Positions 1-7,502 of a stretch of 13,377 nucleotides of DNA are shown here, one piece after another. The stretch's first letter is position 1, and each line of letters opens with the position of its first letter. This DNA is from Cardinium hertigii_C. Lineage in GTDB: Bacteria; Bacteroidota; Bacteroidia; Cytophagales; Amoebophilaceae. The notes beneath the pieces were generated by a model. It ran no database searches, was not told where the DNA came from, and was given only the letters and a program-made list of their open reading frames with translations. The position numbers were made by a program, and so were the translations under genes. The stretch is from NCBI RefSeq assembly GCF_050864855.1, contig NZ_JBOZWW010000035.1, positions 1 to 13,377 of the forward strand, given 5' to 3'.

Positions 1-621
1 CTGATCTTGTCTGTACCTATAACTGATAAAGAAGGAAAAGCATTTTTATCAGATGTGGTAGTTAATCCAACACACGCAGCATATATACCTATAAAGTCAT
101 CACCAAGAAATTTTGCTCAATTAATAAATAGCTTGAAAGGGAGACCTTATGGTTGGGGAGGGCTATCATACTATAACGACTGTTCTGCAGAACTTAAAGG
201 GATGTTTCTTCCTTTTGGTATTTGGTTGCCCCGTCAATCACGTGACCAGATAAAGATAACAGAAATGGTTGACTTGAGTACTGATACGCCAACACAGCGT
301 CTTACTTATCTAATTCATCATGGAAATCCCTTCTTTACCATAATGTATATTAAAGGCCATATCTTTTTGTACCTAGGGAATTTTTCACAAGTTGATCAAA
401 AGTCACCTATGGTAATGAGTTACCAAAATATTTGGGGGTTAGGTAATGTAGCAAGAGATAAAATATCTATAATTGGCGCTGCGGTATTTTTGCCGCTATT
501 ACTTAGTTACCCAGAAGATCCCAATTTTAACTCACTGTTAAGTAGAGATACGTTTCAAGTAAGTCATTTGAATCACCTACCACCAGGCTATCCTAACCTT
601 ATTTTACCCTATATACTATAG
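1..621 (+). CDS. NlpC/P60-family cell-wall hydrolase with SH3-type architecture, 3' part only
   Basis: The reading frame is open from the first base, so the true start lies outside the window; the TTG at 7 is not a convincing start. The visible 206 codons hold an NlpC/P60 cysteine peptidase domain of the class that usually follows bacterial SH3 domains. These enzymes cleave peptide stems of peptidoglycan. Motifs seen: GRPYGWGG, then NDCSAELKG with the catalytic Cys at 181-183, the family-like segment FGIWLPRQS, and GHIFLYLG with the catalytic His at 358-360. In SYQNIWG the Gln occupies the place of the third polar catalytic residue, which I recall as His in relatives (HNxWG). The SH3 and N-terminal parts expected upstream are not visible. 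Export and target (own wall, competitor bacteria or food bacteria of a host) are inference. No neighbour helps. The family call is confident; the biological role is not. Confidence 0.82.
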   Translation: MILSVPITDKEGKAFLSDVVVNPTHAAYIPIKSSPRNFAQLINSLKGRPYGWGGLSYYNDCSAELKGMFLPFGIWLPRQSRDQIKITEMVDLSTDTPTQRLTYLIHHGNPFFTIMYIKGHIFLYLGNFSQVDQKSPMVMSYQNIWGLGNVARDKISIIGAAVFLPLLLSYPEDPNFNSLLSRDTFQVSHLNHLPPGYPNLILPYIL

Positions 622-623
622 GG
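607..623. repeat. Short perfect palindrome over the NlpC/P60 stop codon
   Basis: CCCTATA at 607-613 and TATAGGG at 617-623 are perfect complements around a 3-nt centre. The dyad spans the TAG stop at 619-621. A related dyad (CCTATA/TATAGG) occurs at 1147-1160. The stem is AT-rich with no T tract after it, so it is a poor intrinsic terminator. Its function is unknown. Confidence 0.4.
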
Positions 624-786
624 ATAGAACTATAGGTATACAAAAATTGTTCATCAAAACAGTAGCATTTCTAAATAGATAGCAAAAAAAGTATAAGCAA
701 CACAAGCGCTTAAAAATTCAAATTTAAAAAATGATAGTATACTTATTAACAACAGAAATAGTATAAAAATTACATGGCATAACTGC

Positions 787-933
787 ATGTATATATCAAT
801 ATACAGGGCGATTTTGGGGATTATATTCTTACTGATTACTATTTCTTGCAATAAAACTAGTAAACATAGTATAAACAGTGATTATAGAGGAGTAACATTT
901 GAAGAGATTGAGACTCTTACAATAGATTTTTAG
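787..933 (+). CDS. Short lipoprotein-like ORF, probably a gene remnant
   Basis: This ATG frame of 48 codons begins with a positively charged, then strongly hydrophobic segment (ILGIIFLLITISC at residues 9-21). SCNK follows, which looks like a type II signal peptide with the lipidated Cys at position 21. Bacteroidota lipoproteins often have an SCN-type junction, although the -3 residue here is Thr rather than Leu, Val or Ile. After the Cys only 27 residues remain before the TAG, ending in an acidic stretch (FEEIETLTIDF). It may be the broken 5' end of an exported protein gene, or a genuine tiny lipoprotein. A hydrophobic minus-strand frame overlaps its 5' part and looks spurious. No family can be assigned. 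Confidence 0.35.
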   Translation: MYISIYRAILGIIFLLITISCNKTSKHSINSDYRGVTFEEIETLTIDF

Positions 934-1027
934 ATTTTAGAATAAAAAAGTAAGTTTAAATTTTATGTAAAAGTTTAACTTGTATGTATTGTTTATCGTT
1001 TGTAATTAATGTTTTTATAGTATTTAT

Positions 1028-1153
1028 ATGGCAATCAAAGTAAGCGATCAATTAAGTTTATCAGATATTTCAGTTAGTCGGCGTAAATGCAAGCATACCT
1101 TTTTTTCGGTCCACTATAGTAAAACGCTATCATTTAATAGATCAGCCCTATAG
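1028..1153 (+). pseudogene. Possible N-terminal remnant of an IS5-like transposase
   Basis: This 41-codon frame begins MAIKVSDQLSLSDISVSRRK and goes on CKHTFF. The pattern (QLSLxDI, then an RK-rich segment, then FF) resembles from memory the first ~25 residues of some IS5-family transposases of Bacteroidota, which continue into a LIDW segment. Here the resemblance stops after FF: the next residues (SVHYSKTLSF) do not fit, and the frame ends at a palindromic CCTATA/TATAGG sequence. This fits a truncated IS end, but the match is short and unverified. It could equally be a chance frame or a small unknown peptide. Confidence 0.28.
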
Positions 1154-1160
1154 ATATAGG
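1147..1160. repeat. CCTATA/TATAGG palindrome upstream of metG
   Basis: CCTATA (1147-1152) and TATAGG (1155-1160) are perfect 6-bp arms around GA. The same arms appear in the dyad at 607-623. The pair could bracket an excised or decayed element, or be a recurring intergenic motif of this genome. Nothing else supports a function. Confidence 0.35.
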
Positions 1161-1263
1161 ATAAAAAACAAAAAACTCTTAATATATTTGCTTTCGGCAA
1201 TAGCCTTTATCGTTGTATTATTTACAAAATCAATAGTAAAAATTATCTATATATTTTATATAC

Positions 1264-2958
1264 ATGGCTGATCCAAAAAGATATACGGTTACCGCTGCAT
1301 TGCCCTATGCAAATGGGCCCATCCACTTAGGTCATGTGGCAGGTGCCTATCTTCCTGCTGATATTTACGTGCGTTATTTAAGGCAAAAAAAAGCTACGGT
1401 AGTATTTGTCAGTGGTTCTGATGAACATGGAGTACCTGTAGTGATTCGTGGCCAGCAAGAAGGGGCTACCCCTCAAAAGATAGTGGACAAATACCATATG
1501 CTTATTAAAAGAGCGTTGCAGGGACTGCATATTAGCTTTGATGTTTTTGGAAGAACTTCTTCACCTATCCATTATACAACAGCATCTGACTTTTTTAAGG
1601 AATTGCATCAAAAAGGAATATTTCAAGTACATGAAACAGAACAATACTATGATCCTGTTTGTAATCAATTTCTATCTGACCGCTACATCAAAGGCAGTTG
1701 TTCCAATTGCAACTATCCAGATGCCTATGGAGATCAATGTGAAGCATGTGGCAGCACACTTAGTCCAGAAGAGTTAGTCGATCCTATTTCTGCTATTAGC
1801 GGTGCAAAGCCTATTTTAAAATCGACCAAACATTGGTATCTACCCCTGCATAAATATGAACATTGGCTTAAAAAGTGGGTTTTAGAAGAACATAAAGATT
1901 TTAAAACCAATGTATATGGTCAATGTAAAAGCTGGTTAGACCAAGGGTTACAACCCCGCGCCATCACCCGTGATTTGGCTTGGGGCATCCCTGTTCCTCT
2001 TCCTGAAGCGATGGGAAAGGTGCTGTATGTTTGGTTCGATGCACCGATTGGGTATATTAGCGCAACCAAAGATTGGGCTGAAGCACAAGAGGTCGATTGG
2101 GAGCCTTTTTGGAAAGATCCTGATACAAAGCTGGTCCATTTCCTTGGAAAGGACAATATTGTATTCCATGCTATTATTTTTCCTGTTATGCTCAAAGCAC
2201 ATGGCGGGTTTATTTTGCCCCAACAGGTGGCAGCCAATGAATTTTTAAATCTAGAGGGAGCAAAAATTTCTACTTCCCGCAACCATGCGGTTTGGCTCCA
2301 TGATTATTTGGAAGATTTTCCGGGTAAAGCAGATGTATTGCGTTATGTGCTCTGTTCTATTGCGCCAGAGAACAAAGATAGCGATTTTACTTGGCAAGAT
2401 TTCCAAGATAAAAACAATCGTGAACTGGTAGCCAACCTTGGCAATTTGGTCCATAGAACTTTAAGTCTGGTACACCAATATTTTGGCGGATTGGTGCCAC
2501 CTATCATTGAACCTAATCAAGCAGATCAGGCTGTATTGGCTACATTAACAGCTTCTTTTACAGTAGTAGGTAAGGCTATAGAACAGTTTAAGTTTAAAGA
2601 AGCACTCCAATTATGTATGGGTTATGCTACCTTAGGTAATAAATATCTAACCGATAGGAGACCGTGGCATTTGGTAAAGTCTAATCCAGAGGAAGCGGCT
2701 ACTGTATTGCATGTCGTGTTGCAGCTTATTGCTACCTTAAGCCTCTTGATGAAACCTTTTTTACCTACAACCAGTGAAAAAATTGCGCATATGCTGGGGG
2801 TACAAGAAACAGGTTGGGACGATGTCCATGTAGCCCATCTTGTCAAATCAGGAAATGCAGTGGCATCGCCTGTATTGTTATTTGAAAAAATTGAGGATGC
2901 GGTCATTGAAGCACAACGAAGAAAATTACAGAATAGATCTACTGACGCAATCGGGTAA
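1264..2958 (+). CDS. metG: Methionyl-tRNA synthetase, short form without C-terminal dimerisation domain
   Basis: This cytosolic class I synthetase charges tRNA-Met and initiator tRNA with methionine using ATP. At 564 residues it shows the ATP-binding HLGH signature at residues 21-24 (in YANGPIHLGH), and GSDEHG at 51-56. The zinc knuckle has Cys at 146, 149, 159 and 162. FDAPIGYIS at 258-266 lies in the catalytic core. The KMSKS-equivalent KISTS is at 334-338 in LEGAKISTSRN, followed by the helical anticodon-binding domain. The protein stops soon after EDAVIEAQRRKL. Many Bacteroidota MetG proteins of ~680 residues continue there through a linker into a Trbp111/EMAP-type tRNA-binding and dimerisation domain, which is absent here. 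Only 76 bases separate the stop from ppdK, so the domain is not encoded directly downstream. The ATG at 1264 is preceded by A/T-rich sequence without a Shine-Dalgarno motif. Confidence 0.96.
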   Translation: MADPKRYTVTAALPYANGPIHLGHVAGAYLPADIYVRYLRQKKATVVFVSGSDEHGVPVVIRGQQEGATPQKIVDKYHMLIKRALQGLHISFDVFGRTSSPIHYTTASDFFKELHQKGIFQVHETEQYYDPVCNQFLSDRYIKGSCSNCNYPDAYGDQCEACGSTLSPEELVDPISAISGAKPILKSTKHWYLPLHKYEHWLKKWVLEEHKDFKTNVYGQCKSWLDQGLQPRAITRDLAWGIPVPLPEAMGKVLYVWFDAPIGYISATKDWAEAQEVDWEPFWKDPDTKLVHFLGKDNIVFHAIIFPVMLKAHGGFILPQQVAANEFLNLEGAKISTSRNHAVWLHDYLEDFPGKADVLRYVLCSIAPENKDSDFTWQDFQDKNNRELVANLGNLVHRTLSLVHQYFGGLVPPIIEPNQADQAVLATLTASFTVVGKAIEQFKFKEALQLCMGYATLGNKYLTDRRPWHLVKSNPEEAATVLHVVLQLIATLSLLMKPFLPTTSEKIAHMLGVQETGWDDVHVAHLVKSGNAVASPVLLFEKIEDAVIEAQRRKLQNRSTDAIG

Positions 2959-2968
2959 ATAAATAATT

Positions 2969-3011
2969 GGTTAGGTTGCCATTATGTATGGAAGTACGTA
3001 GCAATCTAATC
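2969..3011 (+). promoter_or_regulatory. Intergenic RNA hairpin between metG and ppdK
   Basis: The lower stem pairs 2969-2979 (GGTTAGGTTGC) with 3001-3011 (GCAATCTAATC): eleven consecutive pairs, two of them G-U. After a 3-nt bulge (2980-2982), 2983-2988 (TATGTA) pairs with 2995-3000 (TACGTA), including one U-G pair, closing a 6-nt loop. G-U wobbles favour the + strand RNA, because on the minus strand they become C-A mismatches. No U tract follows, so it is a poor intrinsic terminator. It may protect or process the metG mRNA 3' end, or affect ppdK expression 23 nt downstream. Confidence 0.5.
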
Positions 3012-3034
3012 TATCTATAAAATACTAATATAGC

Positions 3035-5677
3035 ATGTTGCATAAAAAGCAAATCGAACAATGGGTATACCGTTTTGGTTACAATACAGATTATTCTAAT
3101 GGTAATCCATCTATATTGGGCAATAAAGGGTATGGCCTGGCACAGATGTCCTCTTTAGGCTTTCCGATTCCACCAGGTTTTACCATTATAACCGATGGTT
3201 GTAGGGACTATTATGCAAAGGGGCAAACCATTACCCAACCCATTTGGAATCAAGTGGTAGCTGAGATCGAACTACTTGAAAAAGAAACAGGTAAGCATTT
3301 TGGAAGTGGTCCTTTCCCATTGTTGTTGGCCCTACGTTCTGGCGCTAAAACCTCTATGCCAGGTATGATGGATACATTGCTTAACCTTGGTCTAAACGAT
3401 GAAACGGTACAATTATTAGGTCATGCTACCCAAGATTTTAGATTTGCCTATGATAGCTATCGTCGTTTTATAGAAATGTATGGACATATCATTATGGGCA
3501 TTCCCCACCATCTATTTACAGCTGTAATAGATAATATAAAACAACAAGAGCATCTGCGTCATGAGGAAGGATTAAGTCTTAACGCGTTGCATACAGTTAT
3601 TGATAGCTATAAAAAAATAATTTGGACCCATACAGGTACTACCTATCCACAAGATGTCTTTGAACAGCTTAGCAAGACTATAGCTGCCATTTTTGAATCT
3701 TGGAATGGCGCAAGAGCTGTTACCTATAGAAGGTTAAACCATATAGATGATCAAGATGGGACAGCGGTTACCATTCAGTCTATGGTATTTGGTAATAGGG
3801 GTACAGATAGTCTAACAGGCGTCCTATTTACTAGAAATCCATCTACAGGAGAACGAAGTTTATTTGGTGAATATTTAATAAATGCCCAAGGCGAAGAGTT
3901 GGTTTCGGGTCTAATGACCCCTTGGCCCATTACTAAAAAAGGTATACCATCCATGCAACAAGCCGACTATGCATTGGAAGAGAAATATCCCATTATTTTT
4001 AGTCAGCTCAGTAACTTAGCAATTGAGTTAGAAAACTATTTTAGGGAGATGCAAGATATTGAATATACCGTTGAACAAGGTAAACTATGGTTGTTGCAGA
4101 CTAGAAATGGGAAGCGTAGTGCCAAAGCTGCTGTTAAAATAGCCATTGATATGATGCAAGAAGGTAAGATCGATGCAAAAGAAGTATTGAAAAGGATAGA
4201 TTATAACGACATAGAGCGGCTGTTGCATCCTACATTGGATGACAGCCAAACTACAGAAGTATTAACCCAAGGGCTTCCTGCTGCACCAGGTGTTGCCTCT
4301 GGTGTAATTGTCTTTTCACCAGAAGAAGTAGCAGCCATTTCAAAAATAGATAGTGTGTTATTGGTTAGGCCGGAGACTACACCTGATGATATAGGTAGTA
4401 TGGCAATGGCGACAGGCATTTTAACCACCAAAGGCGGCATGACGGCACATGCTGCTGTAGTAGCCAGAGGTATGGGCAAACCTTGTGTGTGCGGTGCACA
4501 TGATATTACCATAGATGGCCAAAATAAATGGCTGGTTATTGGCCAGACAAAAATTCCATTCGGTAGTTGGTTGACCATTAATGGTACCACCGGGGAAGTC
4601 ATAAAGGGTAAGGTAGCCACTATTAGGCAAAAGCCTTTCCCTGAGTTTATAACCTTTATGAAGCTGGTAGATAAGCTGAAAAGAATGGAAGTAAGAGTCA
4701 ATGCAGAAACTGTCCAAGATGGAGCTGTAGCACAATCTTTTGGTATGGCAGGCATAGGGCTTTGTAGAACAGAGCACATGTTCTTTCATCCAGATAGCAT
4801 GTGCCTATTTAGAAAAATGATCTTAACCCCTTCTAAAGCATCCCGTATCGACTTTTTAACCCAATTGATGGCTATACAAAAAAGAGATTTTAAAGAACTC
4901 TTTCAAATGATAAATGGATTGCCCATTACCGTAAGATTATTAGATCCACCTTTACATGAGTTTTTACCTAGCCATCCAAAAGAGTTGGCCAACTTAGCGT
5001 TGCAAATAGACTATCCCCTTTCTGAAGTAGAAAAACGTATAGAGGTGCTTTCTGAAGTAAATCCAATGTTAGGCCATCGTGGTGCTAGGTTGGCCATAAC
5101 TTTTCCAGAAATTTATGTCATGCAGCTTCAAGCCTTGTTTAAGGCTGCATTAGAAGTAGATAAAGTTACATTAGAGATTATGTTACCCCTTGTCTTTGAT
5201 GCCAAAGAAGTAGTTTTTCTTAAAAATATCATAGAAGAGGTACATCAAAAAATAGCACCCCATATTGTATATAAGCTTGGGGTAATGATAGAATTACCAA
5301 GAGCAGCCTTGCAAGCGGCAACCATTGCACCATTAGTGGATTTTTTTAGTGTGGGCACGAATGATTTAACCCAAACTACATTTGGTATTTCACGTGATGA
5401 TGGCGTAAAGTTTCTAGAACATTATCAACAAAAAGGTCTGTTACAAGCAGACCCTTTTGTTACGATTGATCAAGAAGGCGTTGGGGCATTGATTCAAATG
5501 GCTATAACGAACGGTAAGTCTGCAAATCCAACATTAAAAGTAGGCATTTGTGGTGAACATGGCGGTGATCCAGTTTCTATCCAATTTTTTGAGTCGATAG
5601 GTTTGGACTATGTATCCACTTCTCCCTATAGAATACCTATTGCAAAGTTAGCCGCCGCAAAGGCAAGTTTGGTCTAA
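3035..5677 (+). CDS. ppdK: Pyruvate, phosphate dikinase
   Basis: This cytosolic enzyme reversibly interconverts pyruvate + ATP + Pi with PEP + AMP + PPi. The 880 residues match the usual ~875. The N-terminal ATP-grasp part begins with GNKGYGLAQM (residues 29-38) and includes LRSGAKTSMPGMMDT, typical of PPDK rather than PEP synthase. The swivelling phosphohistidine domain holds GGMTAHAAVVARG with the catalytic His at 472. The Thr at 470 is the position phosphorylated by PPDK regulatory proteins in organisms that have them. The C-terminal PEP/pyruvate barrel shows LGHRGARL, GTNDLTQTTFG, and GICGEHGG with the catalytic Cys at 839. No truncation or frameshift is seen. The ATG at 3035 follows an intergenic hairpin; tsaB starts 32 bases after the stop, so the two may be co-transcribed. 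In a symbiont the enzyme could serve as a reversible pyruvate kinase; that is inference. Confidence 0.97.
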   Translation: MLHKKQIEQWVYRFGYNTDYSNGNPSILGNKGYGLAQMSSLGFPIPPGFTIITDGCRDYYAKGQTITQPIWNQVVAEIELLEKETGKHFGSGPFPLLLALRSGAKTSMPGMMDTLLNLGLNDETVQLLGHATQDFRFAYDSYRRFIEMYGHIIMGIPHHLFTAVIDNIKQQEHLRHEEGLSLNALHTVIDSYKKIIWTHTGTTYPQDVFEQLSKTIAAIFESWNGARAVTYRRLNHIDDQDGTAVTIQSMVFGNRGTDSLTGVLFTRNPSTGERSLFGEYLINAQGEELVSGLMTPWPITKKGIPSMQQADYALEEKYPIIFSQLSNLAIELENYFREMQDIEYTVEQGKLWLLQTRNGKRSAKAAVKIAIDMMQEGKIDAKEVLKRIDYNDIERLLHPTLDDSQTTEVLTQGLPAAPGVASGVIVFSPEEVAAISKIDSVLLVRPETTPDDIGSMAMATGILTTKGGMTAHAAVVARGMGKPCVCGAHDITIDGQNKWLVIGQTKIPFGSWLTINGTTGEVIKGKVATIRQKPFPEFITFMKLVDKLKRMEVRVNAETVQDGAVAQSFGMAGIGLCRTEHMFFHPDSMCLFRKMILTPSKASRIDFLTQLMAIQKRDFKELFQMINGLPITVRLLDPPLHEFLPSHPKELANLALQIDYPLSEVEKRIEVLSEVNPMLGHRGARLAITFPEIYVMQLQALFKAALEVDKVTLEIMLPLVFDAKEVVFLKNIIEEVHQKIAPHIVYKLGVMIELPRAALQAATIAPLVDFFSVGTNDLTQTTFGISRDDGVKFLEHYQQKGLLQADPFVTIDQEGVGALIQMAITNGKSANPTLKVGICGEHGGDPVSIQFFESIGLDYVSTSPYRIPIAKLAAAKASLV

Positions 5678-5709
5678 ATCTCTTAATCCTTAGCAAAATA
5701 TACTGCTAT

Positions 5710-6378
5710 ATGTCCCTTATTTTAAGCATTGAGACGGCCACAACTGTCTGTTCCGTTGCGTTACACCATAGTGGTACACTGATAGCGCATACTGCACTTT
5801 GCATGGATCGTTCGCATTCAGAATACCTGATGCCGATCATAGAAACTTTATTAGAAAATAGCAACTATGATCGAAAATCATTGGCGGCCATAGCCGTTTC
5901 TGGTGGTCCTGGCTCCTACACGGGATTAAGGATTGGTACCGCAGTAGGGAAAGGTCTTTGCTACGGGTTAAATGTGCCACTTATTGCGGTTTGTACGCTA
6001 GAAGCTATGGCCTATGGCATGCGTCCATTTGTTGATGGAAATACTTTACTATGTCCCGCCATTGACGCAAGGCGAACGGCTATTTATACCCTTATAGCGG
6101 ATCAGGTTGGTCAAATCCAATGTCCTCCCCATGTAGCGCTATTGGATAGTAAGGTATACCAAGATGGACTTCCCAACCAACCTTTACTTTTTTTTGGAGA
6201 CGGTGCACTAAAATGCAAAACATTCCTTACAGAAAAAAAAAACATCCGTTTTATAGCACAAGTAGTTCCTTCTGCTATACAAATAGGCCATTTGGCTTTT
6301 GCTAAATTTCAACAACAGCTTTGGGCAGATGTTGCCCATTATAGGCCTTGTTATTTAAGCCAGTTTCAGGAAAAATAA
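5710..6378 (+). CDS. tsaB: tRNA t6A threonylcarbamoyltransferase complex dimerisation subunit TsaB
   Basis: TsaB (YeaZ) is an actin-fold partner of TsaD and TsaE. The complex adds threonylcarbamoyl to A37 of tRNAs decoding ANN codons. The 222 residues are close to the family length. Seen are the N-terminal ILSIETATTVCSVAL strand pair (residues 4-18), DRSHSEYLMPII (33-44), and the hallmark SGGPGSYTGLRIG (64-76), followed by a helix ending in VPLIAVCTLEAMA. CPAIDARR follows, as in other TsaB proteins. TsaB lacks the metal-binding histidines of TsaD, and the length and absence of those motifs rule out TsaD. It follows ppdK by 32 bases on the same strand, so a shared transcript is likely. A 179-base intergenic region separates it from the next gene. 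The start is the only ATG that keeps the N-terminal strand. Confidence 0.93.
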   Translation: MSLILSIETATTVCSVALHHSGTLIAHTALCMDRSHSEYLMPIIETLLENSNYDRKSLAAIAVSGGPGSYTGLRIGTAVGKGLCYGLNVPLIAVCTLEAMAYGMRPFVDGNTLLCPAIDARRTAIYTLIADQVGQIQCPPHVALLDSKVYQDGLPNQPLLFFGDGALKCKTFLTEKKNIRFIAQVVPSAIQIGHLAFAKFQQQLWADVAHYRPCYLSQFQEK

Positions 6379-6449
6379 AAGAATTGAGCATATTTATTTG
6401 GTTTTTTTGTGAATTAACTTTAATATTGCTTCTATTAAGTCATTAGTGG

Positions 6450-6480
6450 GGCCAAATTAGCTTATAATAAGGTCAAATTA
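6450..6480 (+). repeat. Direct repeats 21 bp apart upstream of the beta-barrel gene
   Basis: GGCCAAATTA at 6450-6459 and GGTCAAATTA at 6471-6480 differ at one base and are offset by exactly 21 bp, about two helical turns. The second copy runs into the dyad at 6478-6494. This arrangement suits a dimeric regulator binding one face of the DNA, about 80 bp before the start codon. The regulator is unknown. Confidence 0.35.
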
Positions 6481-6494
6481 CTGCTGAGCAGTAA
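6478..6494. promoter_or_regulatory. Operator-like dyad upstream of the beta-barrel gene
   Basis: TTACTGC (6478-6484) and GCAGTAA (6488-6494) form a perfect 7-bp inverted repeat around TGA, 63 bases before the next ATG. No T tract follows and the arms are short, so an operator or 5' leader hairpin is more plausible than a terminator for tsaB. It overlaps the end of the second direct repeat. Confidence 0.4.
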
Positions 6495-6557
6495 AGTTCA
6501 TGTATAAATGAATCAATAATAATAAAAACTTCTTAACATACAATTTTCAATATTAAT

Positions 6558-7328
<771 letters not shown>

Positions 7329-7382
7329 GCTAGAAATAAAGCAATATGCTCTTTTGCGCCTATTCTTTATTTTACCTGGGGA

Positions 7383-7424
7383 TAATAAGAGCCAGCTGGT
7401 GTATACATCAGCTGGCTCTTATTA
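7383..7424 (+). terminator. Strong hairpin after the beta-barrel gene, next to tRNA-Glu
   Basis: Arms 7383-7398 and 7409-7424 are perfectly complementary over 16 bp (core GAGCCAGCTG/CAGCTGGCTC), around the loop GTGTATACAT, which can close further to a UAUA tetraloop. The 3' arm ends CTCTTATTA, giving only a broken U-rich tail. It lies about 55 bases after the stop of the beta-barrel gene and ends 6 nt before tRNA-Glu. It is probably a rho-independent terminator, but could be a processing hairpin in a joint transcript. Confidence 0.7.
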
Positions 7425-7430
7425 AATAAA

Positions 7431-7502
7431 GGCCCGTTCGTCTAGGGGTTAGGACGTCAGGTTTTCATCCTGGAAACAGGGGTTCGATTCCCCTACGGGC
7501 TA
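7431..7502 (+). tRNA. tRNA-Glu (anticodon UUC)
   Basis: This 72-nt cloverleaf has acceptor arms GGCCCGT (7431-7437) and ACGGGCT (7495-7501), with a G-U first pair and A at 7502 as discriminator. The D-arm contains TCTAGGGGTTAGGA. The anticodon stem is TCAGG/CCTGG with loop TTTTCAT, placing TTC at 7464-7466. The T-arm is AGGGGTTCGATTCCCCT, with the invariant TTCGA. CCA is not encoded (CGC follows) and must be added after transcription. It decodes GAA and GAG and also supplies glutamyl-tRNA for pathways such as heme where present. No separate promoter is obvious because a hairpin ends 6 nt upstream. Confidence 0.97.

Larger units (their letters stand above)
622..1263. other. Degraded AT-rich intergenic region between the NlpC/P60 gene and metG
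   Basis: This 642-base stretch has no intact gene that I recognise. It holds a 48-codon lipoprotein-like ORF (787-933), a 41-codon ORF that may be a transposase N-terminal remnant (1028-1153), an imperfect AT-rich inverted repeat at about 952-981 and a CCTATA/TATAGG palindrome at 1147-1160. The long AT stretches and orphaned short frames suggest decayed genes or old IS scars, as is common in symbiont genomes. The promoter of metG presumably lies in the last 100 bases. I could not fix it with a convincing Bacteroidota -33/-7 pair. Confidence 0.6.

Noticed and set aside
654..851. Minus-strand 65-codon hydrophobic frame
   Set aside because: AT-rich low-complexity DNA read as Ile/Leu/Phe. It overlaps a better lipoprotein-like + strand frame and shows no family pattern.
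952..981. Imperfect AT-rich inverted repeat as an IS end or terminator
   Set aside because: Several mismatches in the arms and AT-only composition; chance is a sufficient explanation.
1187..1215. Bacteroidota-type promoter (TTTG then TATCGTTG) before metG
   Set aside because: Spacing is only 17 nt and the -7 box has a mismatch; in AT-rich DNA this is too weak to call.
4201..4789. Long minus-strand frames inside ppdK (also inside metG, radA and pdhC)
   Set aside because: Shadows of strongly coding genes in other frames, with no protein-family features of their own.
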